A stretch of DNA of 64,000 nucleotides from Amycolatopsis acididurans (lineage in GTDB: Bacteria > Actinomycetota > Actinomycetes > Mycobacteriales > Pseudonocardiaceae), in assembly GCF_012328925.1 (NCBI RefSeq), contig NZ_JAAXLS010000016.1, forward strand, positions 62,001-126,000. The letters are read 5' to 3'. Below the pieces are notes generated by a model, which worked only from the letters and a program-made list of their open reading frames with translations, did no database searches and was not told the DNA's origin. The translations under genes and the position numbers were made by a program. Below are positions 30,695 to 39,917 of the stretch, piece by piece; position 1 is the stretch's first letter; each line of letters starts with the position of its first letter.

Positions 30695-31932
30695 CGCTCG
30701 CCGCCGCGGTACTCGCGATCAGCCTCTTCGGACTGCCGCTGGCCGCCGGGGTCGCCAAGTACTACCTCGACGACGAGCGCGCCGAGCTGGAACGCGTCGC
30801 CGACTCCGCCGCGCTCGCCATCGCCGACACGCTGGCCACCCAGCCCACCGCGGTGCGCCTGCCGGCCGCGGGCCGCGACACCGACGTGGCCGTCTACGCC
30901 CCGGACGGCAGGCTTCTGACCGGAACCGGCCCTGCGACCGCGGACGAGATCGTGGGCCGCGCGCTCGCCGGGCAGGCCGTGCGCGGCGATCCCGATCTCG
31001 TGTTCGCGACGCCGGTCACCGACGGCGGGGTCCTTGTCGGGGTGGTGCGAACGGCGGGCGGCGGCTTCGGGTTCTACCTGCGGATCGGGCTGACCTGGCT
31101 GGCGATGGTCGGATTCGCCGTCGCCGCGCTGGGCCTGACCTGGCTCGTGGCACGCCGGATGGCCGCCCGGCTCGCGCGTCCGCTGGAGGAGCTGTCCACG
31201 ACCGCGCGCAACCTCGGCGAAGGCGATTTCACCGTGCGTGCCCGCTCGACCGGGATCGCCGAGATCGACTCGGTCGGATCGTCGGTGAACTCCACGGCTG
31301 CGCGGATCGGCGACATGCTCGAACGCGAACGGGCCTTCTCCGCACACGCCTCCCACCAGCTGCGCACGCCGCTGGCCGGGCTGCGGCTCCAGCTCGAAGC
31401 CGCGCTCGACGCCCCGGACGCCGACACCCGCGCCGCGCTGCGCGACGGCATCGAGACCGCGGACCGCCTGGAACGCACGATCGACGACCTGCTCGCCCTC
31501 GCCCGCGACCGGCGCCCCGCCGCGGGCACCGCCGATCTCGGCGTGCTGCTCGCCGAGGCGGAACAAGACTGGCGCGGCCTGCTCGCGGCGGGGGACCGGG
31601 AGCTGCGGATCACCACCGACCACCCGCCGTCGCCGAAGGCTTCCGAGGCGGCGATCCGGCAGATCCTGGCGGTGCTGCTGGACAACGCGGTCACGCACGG
31701 CCGGGGCACCGTCACGGTGACCGCGCGCGACGCCGGGGACGCGCTCGCGATCGACGTCGCCGACGAGGGCCCAGGCCTCGGCCACGACGCCGACCCGTTC
31801 GCACGCCGCGCCGCCGGGACGGGCCGTGGCATCGGGCTCGCACTGGCGCGCGGCCTCGCCGAGGCCGAGGGCGGCCGGCTGTGGCTGTCGCGGCCGTCGC
31901 CGGCCACTTTCACGCTGCTCCTCCCGATTTGA
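30670..31932 (+). CDS. Sensor histidine kinase
   Basis: 420 residues. Membrane helices at about 5-28 and 137-160 enclose an extracytoplasmic sensor of about 108 residues. HAMP follows (ARRMAARLARPLEELST), then the H-box with H229 (HASHQLRTPLAGLRLQ), N-box LLDNAVTHGRG, DEGPG and GRGIGLALARGLAEAEGG. It phosphorylates the regulator encoded just upstream (25-bp overlap). GTG 30670 has GGGGAGGG close upstream. The signal is unknown; the sensor domain shows no ligand motif I recognise. Confidence 0.92.
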   Translation: MRKRIVALTLAAAVLAISLFGLPLAAGVAKYYLDDERAELERVADSAALAIADTLATQPTAVRLPAAGRDTDVAVYAPDGRLLTGTGPATADEIVGRALAGQAVRGDPDLVFATPVTDGGVLVGVVRTAGGGFGFYLRIGLTWLAMVGFAVAALGLTWLVARRMAARLARPLEELSTTARNLGEGDFTVRARSTGIAEIDSVGSSVNSTAARIGDMLERERAFSAHASHQLRTPLAGLRLQLEAALDAPDADTRAALRDGIETADRLERTIDDLLALARDRRPAAGTADLGVLLAEAEQDWRGLLAAGDRELRITTDHPPSPKASEAAIRQILAVLLDNAVTHGRGTVTVTARDAGDALAIDVADEGPGLGHDADPFARRAAGTGRGIGLALARGLAEAEGGRLWLSRPSPATFTLLLPI

Positions 31933-31990
31933 ACGGCCCGCTTGCCCTCGTTTAGCCAACCGTTAACCCGGCCCAGCCGACACTGCGAAC

Positions 31991-32629
31991 GTGCACGTTC
32001 TCGCGTTGAACCCACTCGACCCGCACAGCCTGCTGGCCACGTTCGGCCCGCTCGGTGTGGCGCTGGTCCTCTTCGCCGAAACCGGCCTGCTGATCGGCTT
32101 CTTCCTGCCCGGTGACTCGCTGCTGTTCACCGCGGGCCTGCTGTGCGCGACGACGGCAGGCTCGTCCCTGCACCTGTCGCTGCCATGGGTGCTCGTGGCC
32201 GCCGCGGTCGGCGCGGTGCTCGGCGCGCAGACCGGCTACCTGATCGGCCGTCGCGCCGGCCCGCCGTTGCTCGACCGCCCGGACCGGCCGCGGTTGCACG
32301 CCGCGACGGTGCGCGCGCGCGAAGCCCTGGACAACTACGGCGTCGGCAAGGCGGTGGTGCTCGCCCGGTTCATCCCGCTGGTGCGGACGGTGCTCAACCC
32401 GCTCGCCGGTGCGCTCGGCGTGCCCGCGCGGGTGTTCGCCCTGTGGCAGGTCGTCGGCGGGCTGGTCTGGTCCCTCGGCGTGACGCTGGCCGGATACCTG
32501 CTGGGCAGCCAGATCCCGAGTATCGACACCTATCTGCTGCCGATCATCGCCGTGATCGTGCTGCTGTCGTTGATTCCCGTCGCGCGTGAACTGCTGCGCG
32601 CCCGCCGCAGAGCGCAGGAGAACCGATGA
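31991..32629 (+). CDS. DedA family membrane protein
   Basis: 212 residues, five or six helices. DedA features: PLGVALVLFAETGLLIGFFLPGDS (split for length), the basic-flanked FIPLVRTVLNPLAG motif and WSLGVTLAGYLLG. DedA/DUF368-type proteins are implicated in recycling undecaprenyl phosphate and phospholipids, which fits the next gene. The GTG at 31991 follows a short AT-richer promoter region (31933-31990). The stop overlaps the uppP start by ATGA. Confidence 0.88.
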   Translation: MHVLALNPLDPHSLLATFGPLGVALVLFAETGLLIGFFLPGDSLLFTAGLLCATTAGSSLHLSLPWVLVAAAVGAVLGAQTGYLIGRRAGPPLLDRPDRPRLHAATVRAREALDNYGVGKAVVLARFIPLVRTVLNPLAGALGVPARVFALWQVVGGLVWSLGVTLAGYLLGSQIPSIDTYLLPIIAVIVLLSLIPVARELLRARRRAQENR

Positions 32630-33510
32630 GCCTGACCTACCTCGAAGCCATCGTCGTCGGTGCCTTCCAGGGCGTCACCGAACTGTTCCCGGTGTCCAGC
32701 CTCGGGCACAGCGTCCTGGTGCCCGCGCTCGTCGGTGGCCGGTGGGCACAGGACCTCAACGTGTCCGCACCCGAATCGCCCTACCTCGCGTTCATCGTCG
32801 GTCTGCACGTCGCCACCGCGGCGGCGCTGCTGCTGTTCTTCTGGCGTGACTGGGTGCGCATCATCGGCGGGTTCATCACCTCGATCCGGTACCGCCGCGT
32901 GCGTACCTCGGCCGAACGCCTCGCCTGGCTGATCATCCTGGCCACCATCCCCGTCGGGATCTCCGGGCTGTTGCTGGAACATCTGTTCCGTACCGTGCTC
33001 GGCAAGCCGGTACCCGCCGCGATCTTCCTGATCGTCAACGGGTTCGTGCTCTACCTCGGCGAGCGGCTGCGCCGCCGCGCGGAGACCGTGGCCGTGCCCG
33101 CGGTCGAGGAGTCCGCCGACGACAGGCTGGCCCGGCTGCCGATGGGGCGGGGTGTGCTCATCGGGTCGGCGCAGATCCTCGCCCTGCTGCCCGGGATCAG
33201 CCGTTCCGGCGTGACCATGGTGGCCGGTCTGTTGCGCGGACTGTCCCACGAGGACGCCGCCAGGTTCTCGTTCCTGCTGGCCACGCCGGTCATTCTCGCG
33301 GCGGGTGCGCTCAAGATCCCGGACCTGACCGGACCGCTCGGGCAGGGGATCCACGGGCCGATCCTCGTCGGCAGCCTCGCCTCGTTCGTCAGCGCCTACC
33401 TCGCCGTGCGGTTCCTGATCCGCTACTTCCACACTCGCACACTCACCCCGTTCGCGATCTACTGCGGACTCGCCGGGGTCGCCAGCGTGCTGTGGCTGAC
33501 GCTGGCCTGA
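32626..33510 (+). CDS. uppP: Undecaprenyl-diphosphatase UppP (BacA)
   Basis: 294 residues, integral membrane phosphatase that turns undecaprenyl diphosphate into the monophosphate carrier for cell-wall synthesis and gives bacitracin tolerance. Signature motifs are present: GVTELFPVSSLGH (catalytic Glu and Ser) and LLPGISRSGVTM (Arg-Ser), with eight hydrophobic segments. Coupled to the DedA gene by a 4-nt overlap; placed after a two-component system that may respond to envelope stress (inference). Confidence 0.94.
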   Translation: MSLTYLEAIVVGAFQGVTELFPVSSLGHSVLVPALVGGRWAQDLNVSAPESPYLAFIVGLHVATAAALLLFFWRDWVRIIGGFITSIRYRRVRTSAERLAWLIILATIPVGISGLLLEHLFRTVLGKPVPAAIFLIVNGFVLYLGERLRRRAETVAVPAVEESADDRLARLPMGRGVLIGSAQILALLPGISRSGVTMVAGLLRGLSHEDAARFSFLLATPVILAAGALKIPDLTGPLGQGIHGPILVGSLASFVSAYLAVRFLIRYFHTRTLTPFAIYCGLAGVASVLWLTLA

Positions 33511-33546
33511 AACGGGCCCGTCGCCCTGTCCGAAATGTCCTTGAAC

Positions 33547-33570
33547 ACCGTTAGGCGATCGCCTGACGGT
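33547..33570. promoter_or_regulatory. 24-bp palindrome upstream of an ABC exporter operon
   Basis: ACCGT, T, AGGCGATCGCCT, G, ACGGT: symmetric except one base pair. It lies between uppP and the exporter and contains GCGATCGC. No T-tract, so an operator is more likely than a terminator. Confidence 0.45.
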
Positions 33571-33664
33571 TCGCGTTCCCGCAGCGTTCATCTTCGCGGG
33601 TCGGCCAAGTCACTTGCTGTGCCTAAGTTTCTGTGGCCGACCTGTGAAGAAGCTAAGGAACGCC

Positions 33665-34582
33665 ATGGACACAGCGCCCGCAGTCCGCGCACGCGGGATC
33701 ACCAAATGCTTCGGTGACGTCGTCGCGCTCGACGGCGTCGACCTGGACGTGGCGCCGGGCCAGATCCACGGGCTCGTCGGCCCGAACGGAGCAGGCAAAA
33801 CGACGTTGCTCGGGCTGCTGCTCGGCCTCGCCGTCGCCGACGAAGGCGAACTCGAGATCCTCGGCGCACTCGTCGGGCGGGCACTCGCCGCGCCCGGCGG
33901 GGTGGCCGGATTCGTGGACGGCCCCGGCCTCTACCCGGCGCTGACCGCGCGGCAGAACCTGGCCGCGCTCGCGGCGCTGCGCGGTGTGGGCACGGCCGGC
34001 ATCGACGACGTGCTCGCCGAAGTCGGGCTCACCGACGTCGCGGGCGATCGGGTCCGGGGCTTCTCGCTGGGCATGCGGCAGCGGCTGGGACTCGCCGCCG
34101 CGCTGCTGACCAAACCGCGCCTGCTCGTGCTCGACGAACCGGCCAACGGGCTCGACCCCGCGGGCAAGAAACACGTGCACGGGGTCCTGACGCGGCTCGC
34201 GAACGACGGCGCGACGGTGGTGCTGTCCAGTCACCGCATGGACGACCTCGAGGCGCTGTGTTCCGAGGTCACGATTCTGGCCACCGGTCGCGTCGTCTTC
34301 TCCGGCCCGCTGGGCAAACTCGCCGCCGAGAACCGCGAACTCGACTACCGCATCCGGACCTCCGACCCGGAAGCCGCGCGCCGGGTGGCCGCCGAAACGA
34401 GCGGAATCCACGACCTCAACGCCGCACCGGACGTGCTCGTGGTCCGCGCGCAGGTGCCCGCGCTCGACGAACTGGTCGCACGGCTCGTTCGGGACGGCAT
34501 CGCGGTGCGCGAACTCGCTCCGGTGGTGTCGCCGCTGGAAGCCGCGTTCCTCGCCCTCACCGAGCAGGAGGTCACGCGATGA
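33665..34582 (+). CDS. ABC transporter ATP-binding protein (ABC-2/DrrA-like exporter)
   Basis: 305 residues. Walker A GPNGAGKTT, Q-loop region around VDGPGLYPALTARQN, signature FSLGMRQRLGLAAAL, Walker B RLLVLDEPANGLDP, H-loop LSSHRMDD, and a C-terminal regulatory part of about 80 residues as in DrrA-type ATPases. ATG 33665 has AAGGA about 8 nt upstream and starts close to the first strand; a frame start at 33614 is longer than usual. Overlaps the permease gene by ATGA. Confidence 0.9.
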   Translation: MDTAPAVRARGITKCFGDVVALDGVDLDVAPGQIHGLVGPNGAGKTTLLGLLLGLAVADEGELEILGALVGRALAAPGGVAGFVDGPGLYPALTARQNLAALAALRGVGTAGIDDVLAEVGLTDVAGDRVRGFSLGMRQRLGLAAALLTKPRLLVLDEPANGLDPAGKKHVHGVLTRLANDGATVVLSSHRMDDLEALCSEVTILATGRVVFSGPLGKLAAENRELDYRIRTSDPEAARRVAAETSGIHDLNAAPDVLVVRAQVPALDELVARLVRDGIAVRELAPVVSPLEAAFLALTEQEVTR

Positions 34583-35931
34583 CCGCGACCGTCGCCGAAA
34601 CCACAGTCGCGCGCCCCGTTTCCGTCTCCCGCGCCTACCGCTTCGAACTGGTCAAGCTGCTCGCGCAGTGGCGGGTGCGCGCGCTGGTGCTCGCGTGCTG
34701 GATCGCGCCCGCGCTGTTCGTCGCCGCGGTCAGCCAGCAGGACTCCTTGCCCGTCGACACGCTCTTCGGCCGCTGGATGAACGCCACGGGATGGGCGGGA
34801 TCCCTGGTGATGCTCGGTTTCGCCGGCACGTACGCGCTTCCGCTGCTGACCTCCGTGGTCGCCGGTGACGTGTTCGCCTCCGAGGACCGGCTCGGCACCT
34901 GGCGTCACCTTCTCGTCGCCGTCCGGTCGTACCGGCGGATCTTCGCGGCGAAGGCGCTGGCCAGTCTCACCGTCCTTTTCGTACTCGTCGCGGGAATGGC
35001 CGTGTCCGGCATCGTCGGCGGGCTCGCGGCGGTGGGCGACCAGCCGCTGGCCGGGCTCGACGGCCACCTGCTGTCGTCGGGAGACGCGGCGGGAAAGGTG
35101 CTGCTCGCCTGGGTTTGCGTGCTCGCCCCGACACTGGCGCTGGCCGCGATCGGACTGCTCGGGTCTGTCGTGTTAGGACGGTCACCGATGGGGTTGCTGG
35201 TGCCCGTCGTCGTGGCGCTCGCGATGGCGCTGGCCCAGATGCTGCCGCTGCCCGTCGCCGTGCGTCTCGCGCTGCCCACCTACGCCTTCGTCTCGTGGGA
35301 CGGCCTGTTCAGCGCGCCCGCCCAGCTCGGCCCGCTGCTGATCGGCATCGCGGTGAGCCTGGTGTGGGCGATTCTCGCGACCGCGCTGGCCTATTTCCTG
35401 TTCCTGCGGCGCGATTTCACCAACCTCACCGACGAAGGCGCCGGCCGCAGGGCGCTGACCGCGGGGGCGCTTCCGCTGGCCGGGCTCGTCGCCGTGACCG
35501 TCGCGATCGTGGGCGTGTCCACGCCGTCCTGGGGTTCCGGGATCGAGCAGGACAAGGTGCAGCGCTCCGTCGCCACCGCGTTCGCCCACCTCTACCGCTT
35601 GCAGACCAAGGAACTCAACCGCCCCGACGTGAGCGAAGCACAGCTGGCGACCACGGCGGCGTGCACCAAGGGCGGCGGAATGAACACCCCCGAGGGACCG
35701 GGCAACGACTGGCGTTGCGTCGTGTCCTGGCATCTCCCCGACGTCGCGGCCGTGGGGACGGCCATCTATCAGCTCGACGTCACCCCGGACGGGCGGTTCA
35801 TGGCCGACGGGGACGGGCCCAAGGAAGTGAACGGCTACTTCCAGGTCCACACCCCCTCCGGCGACACCCCGAACCCGCTCTGGCAGTTCGACGGCAACGT
35901 CGAACTGCTCCCCACCACACCGAAGGGATAA
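34579..35931 (+). CDS. ABC-2 permease with C-terminal extracytoplasmic domain
   Basis: 450 residues. An N-terminal ABC-2 type permease with six helices (first: VLACWIAPALFVAAV, after FELVKLLAQWRVRA) is followed by a seventh helix (LAGLVAVTVAIVGVST) and a C-terminal domain of about 150 residues beyond it. That domain holds two Cys (TAACTKGGG and WRCVVSW) that could form a disulfide, as expected outside the cell. It ends 4 nt before the next gene, so the three genes form one operon. Substrate unknown. Confidence 0.85.
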   Translation: MTATVAETTVARPVSVSRAYRFELVKLLAQWRVRALVLACWIAPALFVAAVSQQDSLPVDTLFGRWMNATGWAGSLVMLGFAGTYALPLLTSVVAGDVFASEDRLGTWRHLLVAVRSYRRIFAAKALASLTVLFVLVAGMAVSGIVGGLAAVGDQPLAGLDGHLLSSGDAAGKVLLAWVCVLAPTLALAAIGLLGSVVLGRSPMGLLVPVVVALAMALAQMLPLPVAVRLALPTYAFVSWDGLFSAPAQLGPLLIGIAVSLVWAILATALAYFLFLRRDFTNLTDEGAGRRALTAGALPLAGLVAVTVAIVGVSTPSWGSGIEQDKVQRSVATAFAHLYRLQTKELNRPDVSEAQLATTAACTKGGGMNTPEGPGNDWRCVVSWHLPDVAAVGTAIYQLDVTPDGRFMADGDGPKEVNGYFQVHTPSGDTPNPLWQFDGNVELLPTTPKG

Positions 35932-35935
35932 CTCG

Positions 35936-38695
35936 ATGCAGGTAACGCGCCGTCGTAGGCGTGTCGAGAAGGGCCCGTTCGTCCTTCTCGGCCGGCACAG
36001 AGGACATAGGAAACGGCTGGCGACCGCCGGCACCGTGACCGTCGCGCTCGTCGCGGTCGGCGGTGGCGTCGGATTCGCCCAGACGACCCAGTTCGGTACC
36101 GACCAGGTCGGGCAGACCACCGACAACGGACAGGTCGTCTCGGACGACCAGTACATCGCGCCCTACGGCGACCGCATGGTCATCAACAACGGCAAGATCA
36201 TGTCGTCGACGGTCAGCCCGGACGGCAGCCACCTCGCGGCCTCGATCACCGACGGCGGCGAGGCGCTGTCCATTGTGGATCTCAAGACCTGGAAGGTGCA
36301 GCAGCTCGTCGGCAACAACGCCGCGGCCAATCTGCGTATCCCCGGCAACGACGTGGGCCAGGAAGGCCCCACCTACTCGCCCGACGGCAAATCGCTGTGG
36401 CTGGGCCAGACCGACGGCTACCGCAAGTTCACCGTCAACCCGGACGGCACGCTGGCCAATCCGGTCTTCGTGTCGATCCCGGCCGACGGGGCCAAGCACG
36501 CACTGGTGGGCGCCGCGGTCTTCTCGGCTGACGGGTCCACTGTGTACTCCGCGGTGAACGGCCAGAACCGCGTGGTCGCCATCGACGCGGCGACCGGTGT
36601 CATCAAGCAGAGCTGGGCGGTGGGCAACGCACCGCGTGCGCTGGCCCAGGTCGGCCACAAGCTCTACATCAGCAACGAGGGTGGGCGCCCGGCGGCATCC
36701 GGCGACACCACGCTGAACTCGTACAACACGCAGGTGCCCGCCGACCCGAACACCGGTGCGACGACCACCGGCACCGTCAGCGTCATCGACCTGGCCAATC
36801 CGGCCGCCGCCCCGGCGAGCATCGATGTCGGTCTGCACCCGACGGCGTTGTACGCCAAGAACGGCGCGCTGTTCGTCACCAACACCGCCACCAACGACGT
36901 GTCCGTCATCGACACGGCCAAGGACAAGGTGGTGCAGACCATCGCGACGCAGCCGTGGCCGGAGGCGTCGGTGGGCTACGAGCCGAACGCGGTGACGCTC
37001 ACCGACGACGGTCACCTCCTGGTGACGCTCGGCCGGGCCAACGCGGTCGCCGTCTACCGCTACACCAACCCGCTGGCGCCGGTCAGCTACGTCGGGCTGC
37101 TTCCGACGGACTACTTCCCCGCGGAGATCGCGACCGTCGGCAACCAGATCGTCGTGTCCAACACCCGTGGCATCGACGCCCGCCGCTCCACGACCAACGT
37201 GCACGGAACCCACGACACCACCTCCAGTCTCACGCATTTCACGCTGCCCAGTGATGACGTGATCAAGGGTGAGACCGGCAAGGTCTTCACGCAGAACGGC
37301 TGGCACGGCGGCTCGGTCTCACTGGCCGACGGCTCGGGCAACAAGCAGCCGGTGCCGGTTCCGGTCAAGCTCGGCGATCCGTCGACGATCAAGCACGTCT
37401 TCCTGATCGTCAAGGAGAACCGGACCTACGACCAGCTCTACGGCGACATGACGCAGGGCAACGGCGATCCGTCGCTGGCGCAGTACGGCGAGAACGTGAC
37501 GCCGAACCAGCACGCGCTGGCGCAGCAGTTCGGGTTGTACGACAACACCTACGACATCGGCACGAACTCCGCCGAGGGCCACAACTGGCTGATGCAGGCC
37601 GACAACCCGGAGTACACCGAGTCCTCCGCGGGCGAGTACACCCGCAGCTACGACACCGAGGACGACGCGCTCGGCCACCAGAAGTCCGGCTTCATCTGGA
37701 GCGGGGCGCAGGCGGCGGGCAAGAGCGTGCGCGACTTCGGCGAGTTCCAGCAGTTCCTGACCAAACCGGCGGGCGCGAGCTGGCAGAACCTGTACTGCGA
37801 CACCAAGAACATGCAGGCCACCGGCAAGGACAGCGCCTACCCGATGGTCTCGTCCTCACCGATCCCGTCGCTGAACAACGTGTCGGTGCACGCCTACCCG
37901 AAGTTCGACACCAGCGTCCCGGACATCTACCGGGAGCAGATCTGGAAGCGTGACTTCGAGAAGAACGGGCCGGCCAACCTGAACATGCTGTGGCTGTCCA
38001 GCGACCACACCGGTGGTCCGCCGAGCGGCGCCGCGCAGGTCGCGGACAACGACCTGGCCACCGGCCAGATCGTGGACGAGATCTCGCACAGCCCGTACTG
38101 GAAGGACTCGGCCATCTTCGTCCTCGAGGACGACTCGCAGGCCGGTTCCGACCACGTCGACGGCCACCGGGCGCCGGTGCAGATCATCAGCCCGTGGGCC
38201 CAGCACGGTGTGGTCGACAACCACTACTACTCGCAGATCACCGCGGTCCGGACCATCGAGCAGATTCTCGGGGTCAAGCCGATGAACCAGAAGGACAGCG
38301 CGGCGACCCCGATGCGCGGGGCGTTCACCCAGAACCCCGACTTCACGCCGTACACCGCGCAGCCCAACCGGACCTCGCTGACCGCGGGACTGACGACGCT
38401 GCCCTCGTGCGGCGCCGACACCCCGGCGCCGCAGAACCCGGCCGCGGCTCCCGCGCCGTCGACCACGGTGCCCGCCTCCGAGCAGGCGGTCGCGGCGAAG
38501 TGGGACGCCTGGAAGGCGCAGCAGCCGCTCACCGGCCCCGACGCCAGGGCGGACGCGACCAACCCGGCGCAGATGAACCACTTCACGTGGTACGAAGCGC
38601 ATGGCTGGACGCAGCCCTACCCGGGTGAGAACAAGATCTACGCGCCGGACAAGGTGCCCGGCGCCTACATCCCGTCCTCGGAGAACGACGGCTGA
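35936..38695 (+). CDS. Beta-propeller and phosphoesterase fusion protein, exported
   Basis: 919 residues. A basic N-terminus and a helix (residues 27-49, LATAGTVTVALVAVGGGVGF) act as signal or anchor. Residues 55-480 are a YVTN/YncE-like propeller with repeated SPDG, VSVIDL and NAVTLTDDG strands. Residues 480-830 are a PF04185 phosphoesterase: HVFLIVKENRTYDQLYGD (catalytic Thr and metal ligands), NSAEGHNWLMQAD, and FVLEDDSQAGSDHVDGHRAP. The Ala/Pro-rich linker and C-terminal part are family-typical. Such enzymes cleave phosphate esters of lipids or nucleotides. AAGGGA precedes the ATG. Last gene of the exporter operon. Confidence 0.88.
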   Translation: MQVTRRRRRVEKGPFVLLGRHRGHRKRLATAGTVTVALVAVGGGVGFAQTTQFGTDQVGQTTDNGQVVSDDQYIAPYGDRMVINNGKIMSSTVSPDGSHLAASITDGGEALSIVDLKTWKVQQLVGNNAAANLRIPGNDVGQEGPTYSPDGKSLWLGQTDGYRKFTVNPDGTLANPVFVSIPADGAKHALVGAAVFSADGSTVYSAVNGQNRVVAIDAATGVIKQSWAVGNAPRALAQVGHKLYISNEGGRPAASGDTTLNSYNTQVPADPNTGATTTGTVSVIDLANPAAAPASIDVGLHPTALYAKNGALFVTNTATNDVSVIDTAKDKVVQTIATQPWPEASVGYEPNAVTLTDDGHLLVTLGRANAVAVYRYTNPLAPVSYVGLLPTDYFPAEIATVGNQIVVSNTRGIDARRSTTNVHGTHDTTSSLTHFTLPSDDVIKGETGKVFTQNGWHGGSVSLADGSGNKQPVPVPVKLGDPSTIKHVFLIVKENRTYDQLYGDMTQGNGDPSLAQYGENVTPNQHALAQQFGLYDNTYDIGTNSAEGHNWLMQADNPEYTESSAGEYTRSYDTEDDALGHQKSGFIWSGAQAAGKSVRDFGEFQQFLTKPAGASWQNLYCDTKNMQATGKDSAYPMVSSSPIPSLNNVSVHAYPKFDTSVPDIYREQIWKRDFEKNGPANLNMLWLSSDHTGGPPSGAAQVADNDLATGQIVDEISHSPYWKDSAIFVLEDDSQAGSDHVDGHRAPVQIISPWAQHGVVDNHYYSQITAVRTIEQILGVKPMNQKDSAATPMRGAFTQNPDFTPYTAQPNRTSLTAGLTTLPSCGADTPAPQNPAAAPAPSTTVPASEQAVAAKWDAWKAQQPLTGPDARADATNPAQMNHFTWYEAHGWTQPYPGENKIYAPDKVPGAYIPSSENDG

Positions 38696-39140
38696 GTACA
38701 CCGGGAGGCCCCTGGCCAGGTGCCAGGGGCTCCCCACTCCCGGCGCTCAGGACGTAGTGGAGTCACCTGCCCCGCCCAGTCACCCGCGCGCGCCCGGCTC
38801 GCCGCGTCGGCGGCGGCGGCGTACCAGCGCACGACGCGCCGGTGCGCCGCGACCCGTTCCGCGTCGTCCGCGTGCTCGGTGGCGGTGCTGTGCATCGGAT
38901 CGAGACGCACCACGTCATCGTCGATCTCGACGTGTCCCCGCAGCTGCATGTCCAGGGTGGACAGTGGCTGGGGCGTTGAGCAGTCGTACCGCGCCCACGG
39001 TGGTGGGATCCAGATCGACTTCGACGCAGGGCTTCGGCGGCTTCCGGAAACGCTGGAGCTCCATGATCAGCGCACCGTCGACCGTTGCCAGATCGGCCTT
39101 ACTCCACGCACCGCGGCCGGTTTGGCTACGGTGCGGCATA
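38665..39140 (-). pseudogene. Possible relic of an NB-ARC/AfsR-type regulator
   Basis: Two minus-strand frames give related pieces: EVDLDPTTVGAVRLLNAP and, one frame away, DDDVVRLDPMHSTATEHADD followed by ERVAAHRRVVRWYAAAADAA. This order (DLxPxxVxxL, then HxLLRxHA-like, then RRxVxWYxxAADAA) is that of the winged-helix and TPR region of NB-ARC signal-transducing regulators. No start, ATP site or full domain remains. The rest of the 38696-39186 gap holds only the terminator at 38708-38730. Confidence 0.35.
38708..38730 (+). terminator. Terminator-like hairpin after the phosphoesterase gene
   Basis: GCCCCTGGC and its perfect complement (38722-38730) with a 5-nt loop, 12 bp after the stop codon. 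No T-tract, as is common in high-GC actinobacteria. Confidence 0.55.
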
Positions 39141-39186
39141 GCGCGGTCCTCGGACGGGCGAGTGCCTCCCTCCGAACGGGTCGTGG

Positions 39187-39846
39187 TTACGCGGTCCTGG
39201 TGTGCCGCTTGTGCTGCAGCCACCACTCCGCCACAAGAAGGTTCACGACCCAGCTCAACCACGCGCCGACGCCGACGATCTGCGCCACGGCGGTCTCGTC
39301 CTGAGGACTGGTCGCGGCCATGAGCGCCATGCCCCACGGCCGGTTCAGAATGATCGAGAAGCACAGCGCGAAACTGCGCACCATCCACTCGCGATGCTGT
39401 GCGTACCGCCGTTTCCGCGCCATCCGCCAGCCGGCGATCGTCGTCGCGACCCACAGCACGCCGAGCATCGTGTTCGCGGCCTGCTGGTTCGGTCCCCAGT
39501 ACGTCATCGAGGAGAACGTGAGCACCGCGATCCCGCCCAGCACACAGGAAACCACGTACACGCGGCCGCTCCACCGGTGCACCAGCGGACACCGTTGCCG
39601 CAGCCACGGCCACAGCTGGAGACACGCGGTCAGCAAGGCGAGCGAACCGAGGAAGATGTGCGCGACCAGCATCGGGTAGTAGTAGGGCACGTTCGCCGGC
39701 GGGATCGTGCGCGCCCGCGCGGGATCCAGGCCGACGTAGTGCGGCAGCGAATAGCCGAGGAACAGCACCACCAGCACCATCAGGCCGACGAGCGGTGCTT
39801 TGATCGTCGCCGTCCTGGTGCCGGGGCGTTCGCGCGTGATCGTCAT
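39187..39846 (-). CDS. DUF2306 membrane protein
   Basis: 219 residues with six predicted helices. The family pattern is seen: a first helix, HIFLGSLALLTACLQLWPWL, then RCPLVHRWSGRVYVV (conserved His-Arg), MTYWGPNQQAANTMLGVLW, and RRYAQHREWMVRSFALCFSI with further His/Arg. The repeated His residues in membrane context suggest haem or quinone-linked chemistry (inference from the pattern, not known). The start ATG 39846 has no strong ribosome site. Stands alone, convergent with the preceding operon. Confidence 0.82.
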   Translation of the reverse strand: MTITRERPGTRTATIKAPLVGLMVLVVLFLGYSLPHYVGLDPARARTIPPANVPYYYPMLVAHIFLGSLALLTACLQLWPWLRQRCPLVHRWSGRVYVVSCVLGGIAVLTFSSMTYWGPNQQAANTMLGVLWVATTIAGWRMARKRRYAQHREWMVRSFALCFSIILNRPWGMALMAATSPQDETAVAQIVGVGAWLSWVVNLLVAEWWLQHKRHTRTA

Positions 39847-39917
39847 GTGAAAGCAGTGTTGTGCGCCTGCGGACGTACGACACTGCGGTACATGCCCGCT
39901 TTCGGGTAGGGACAGCC

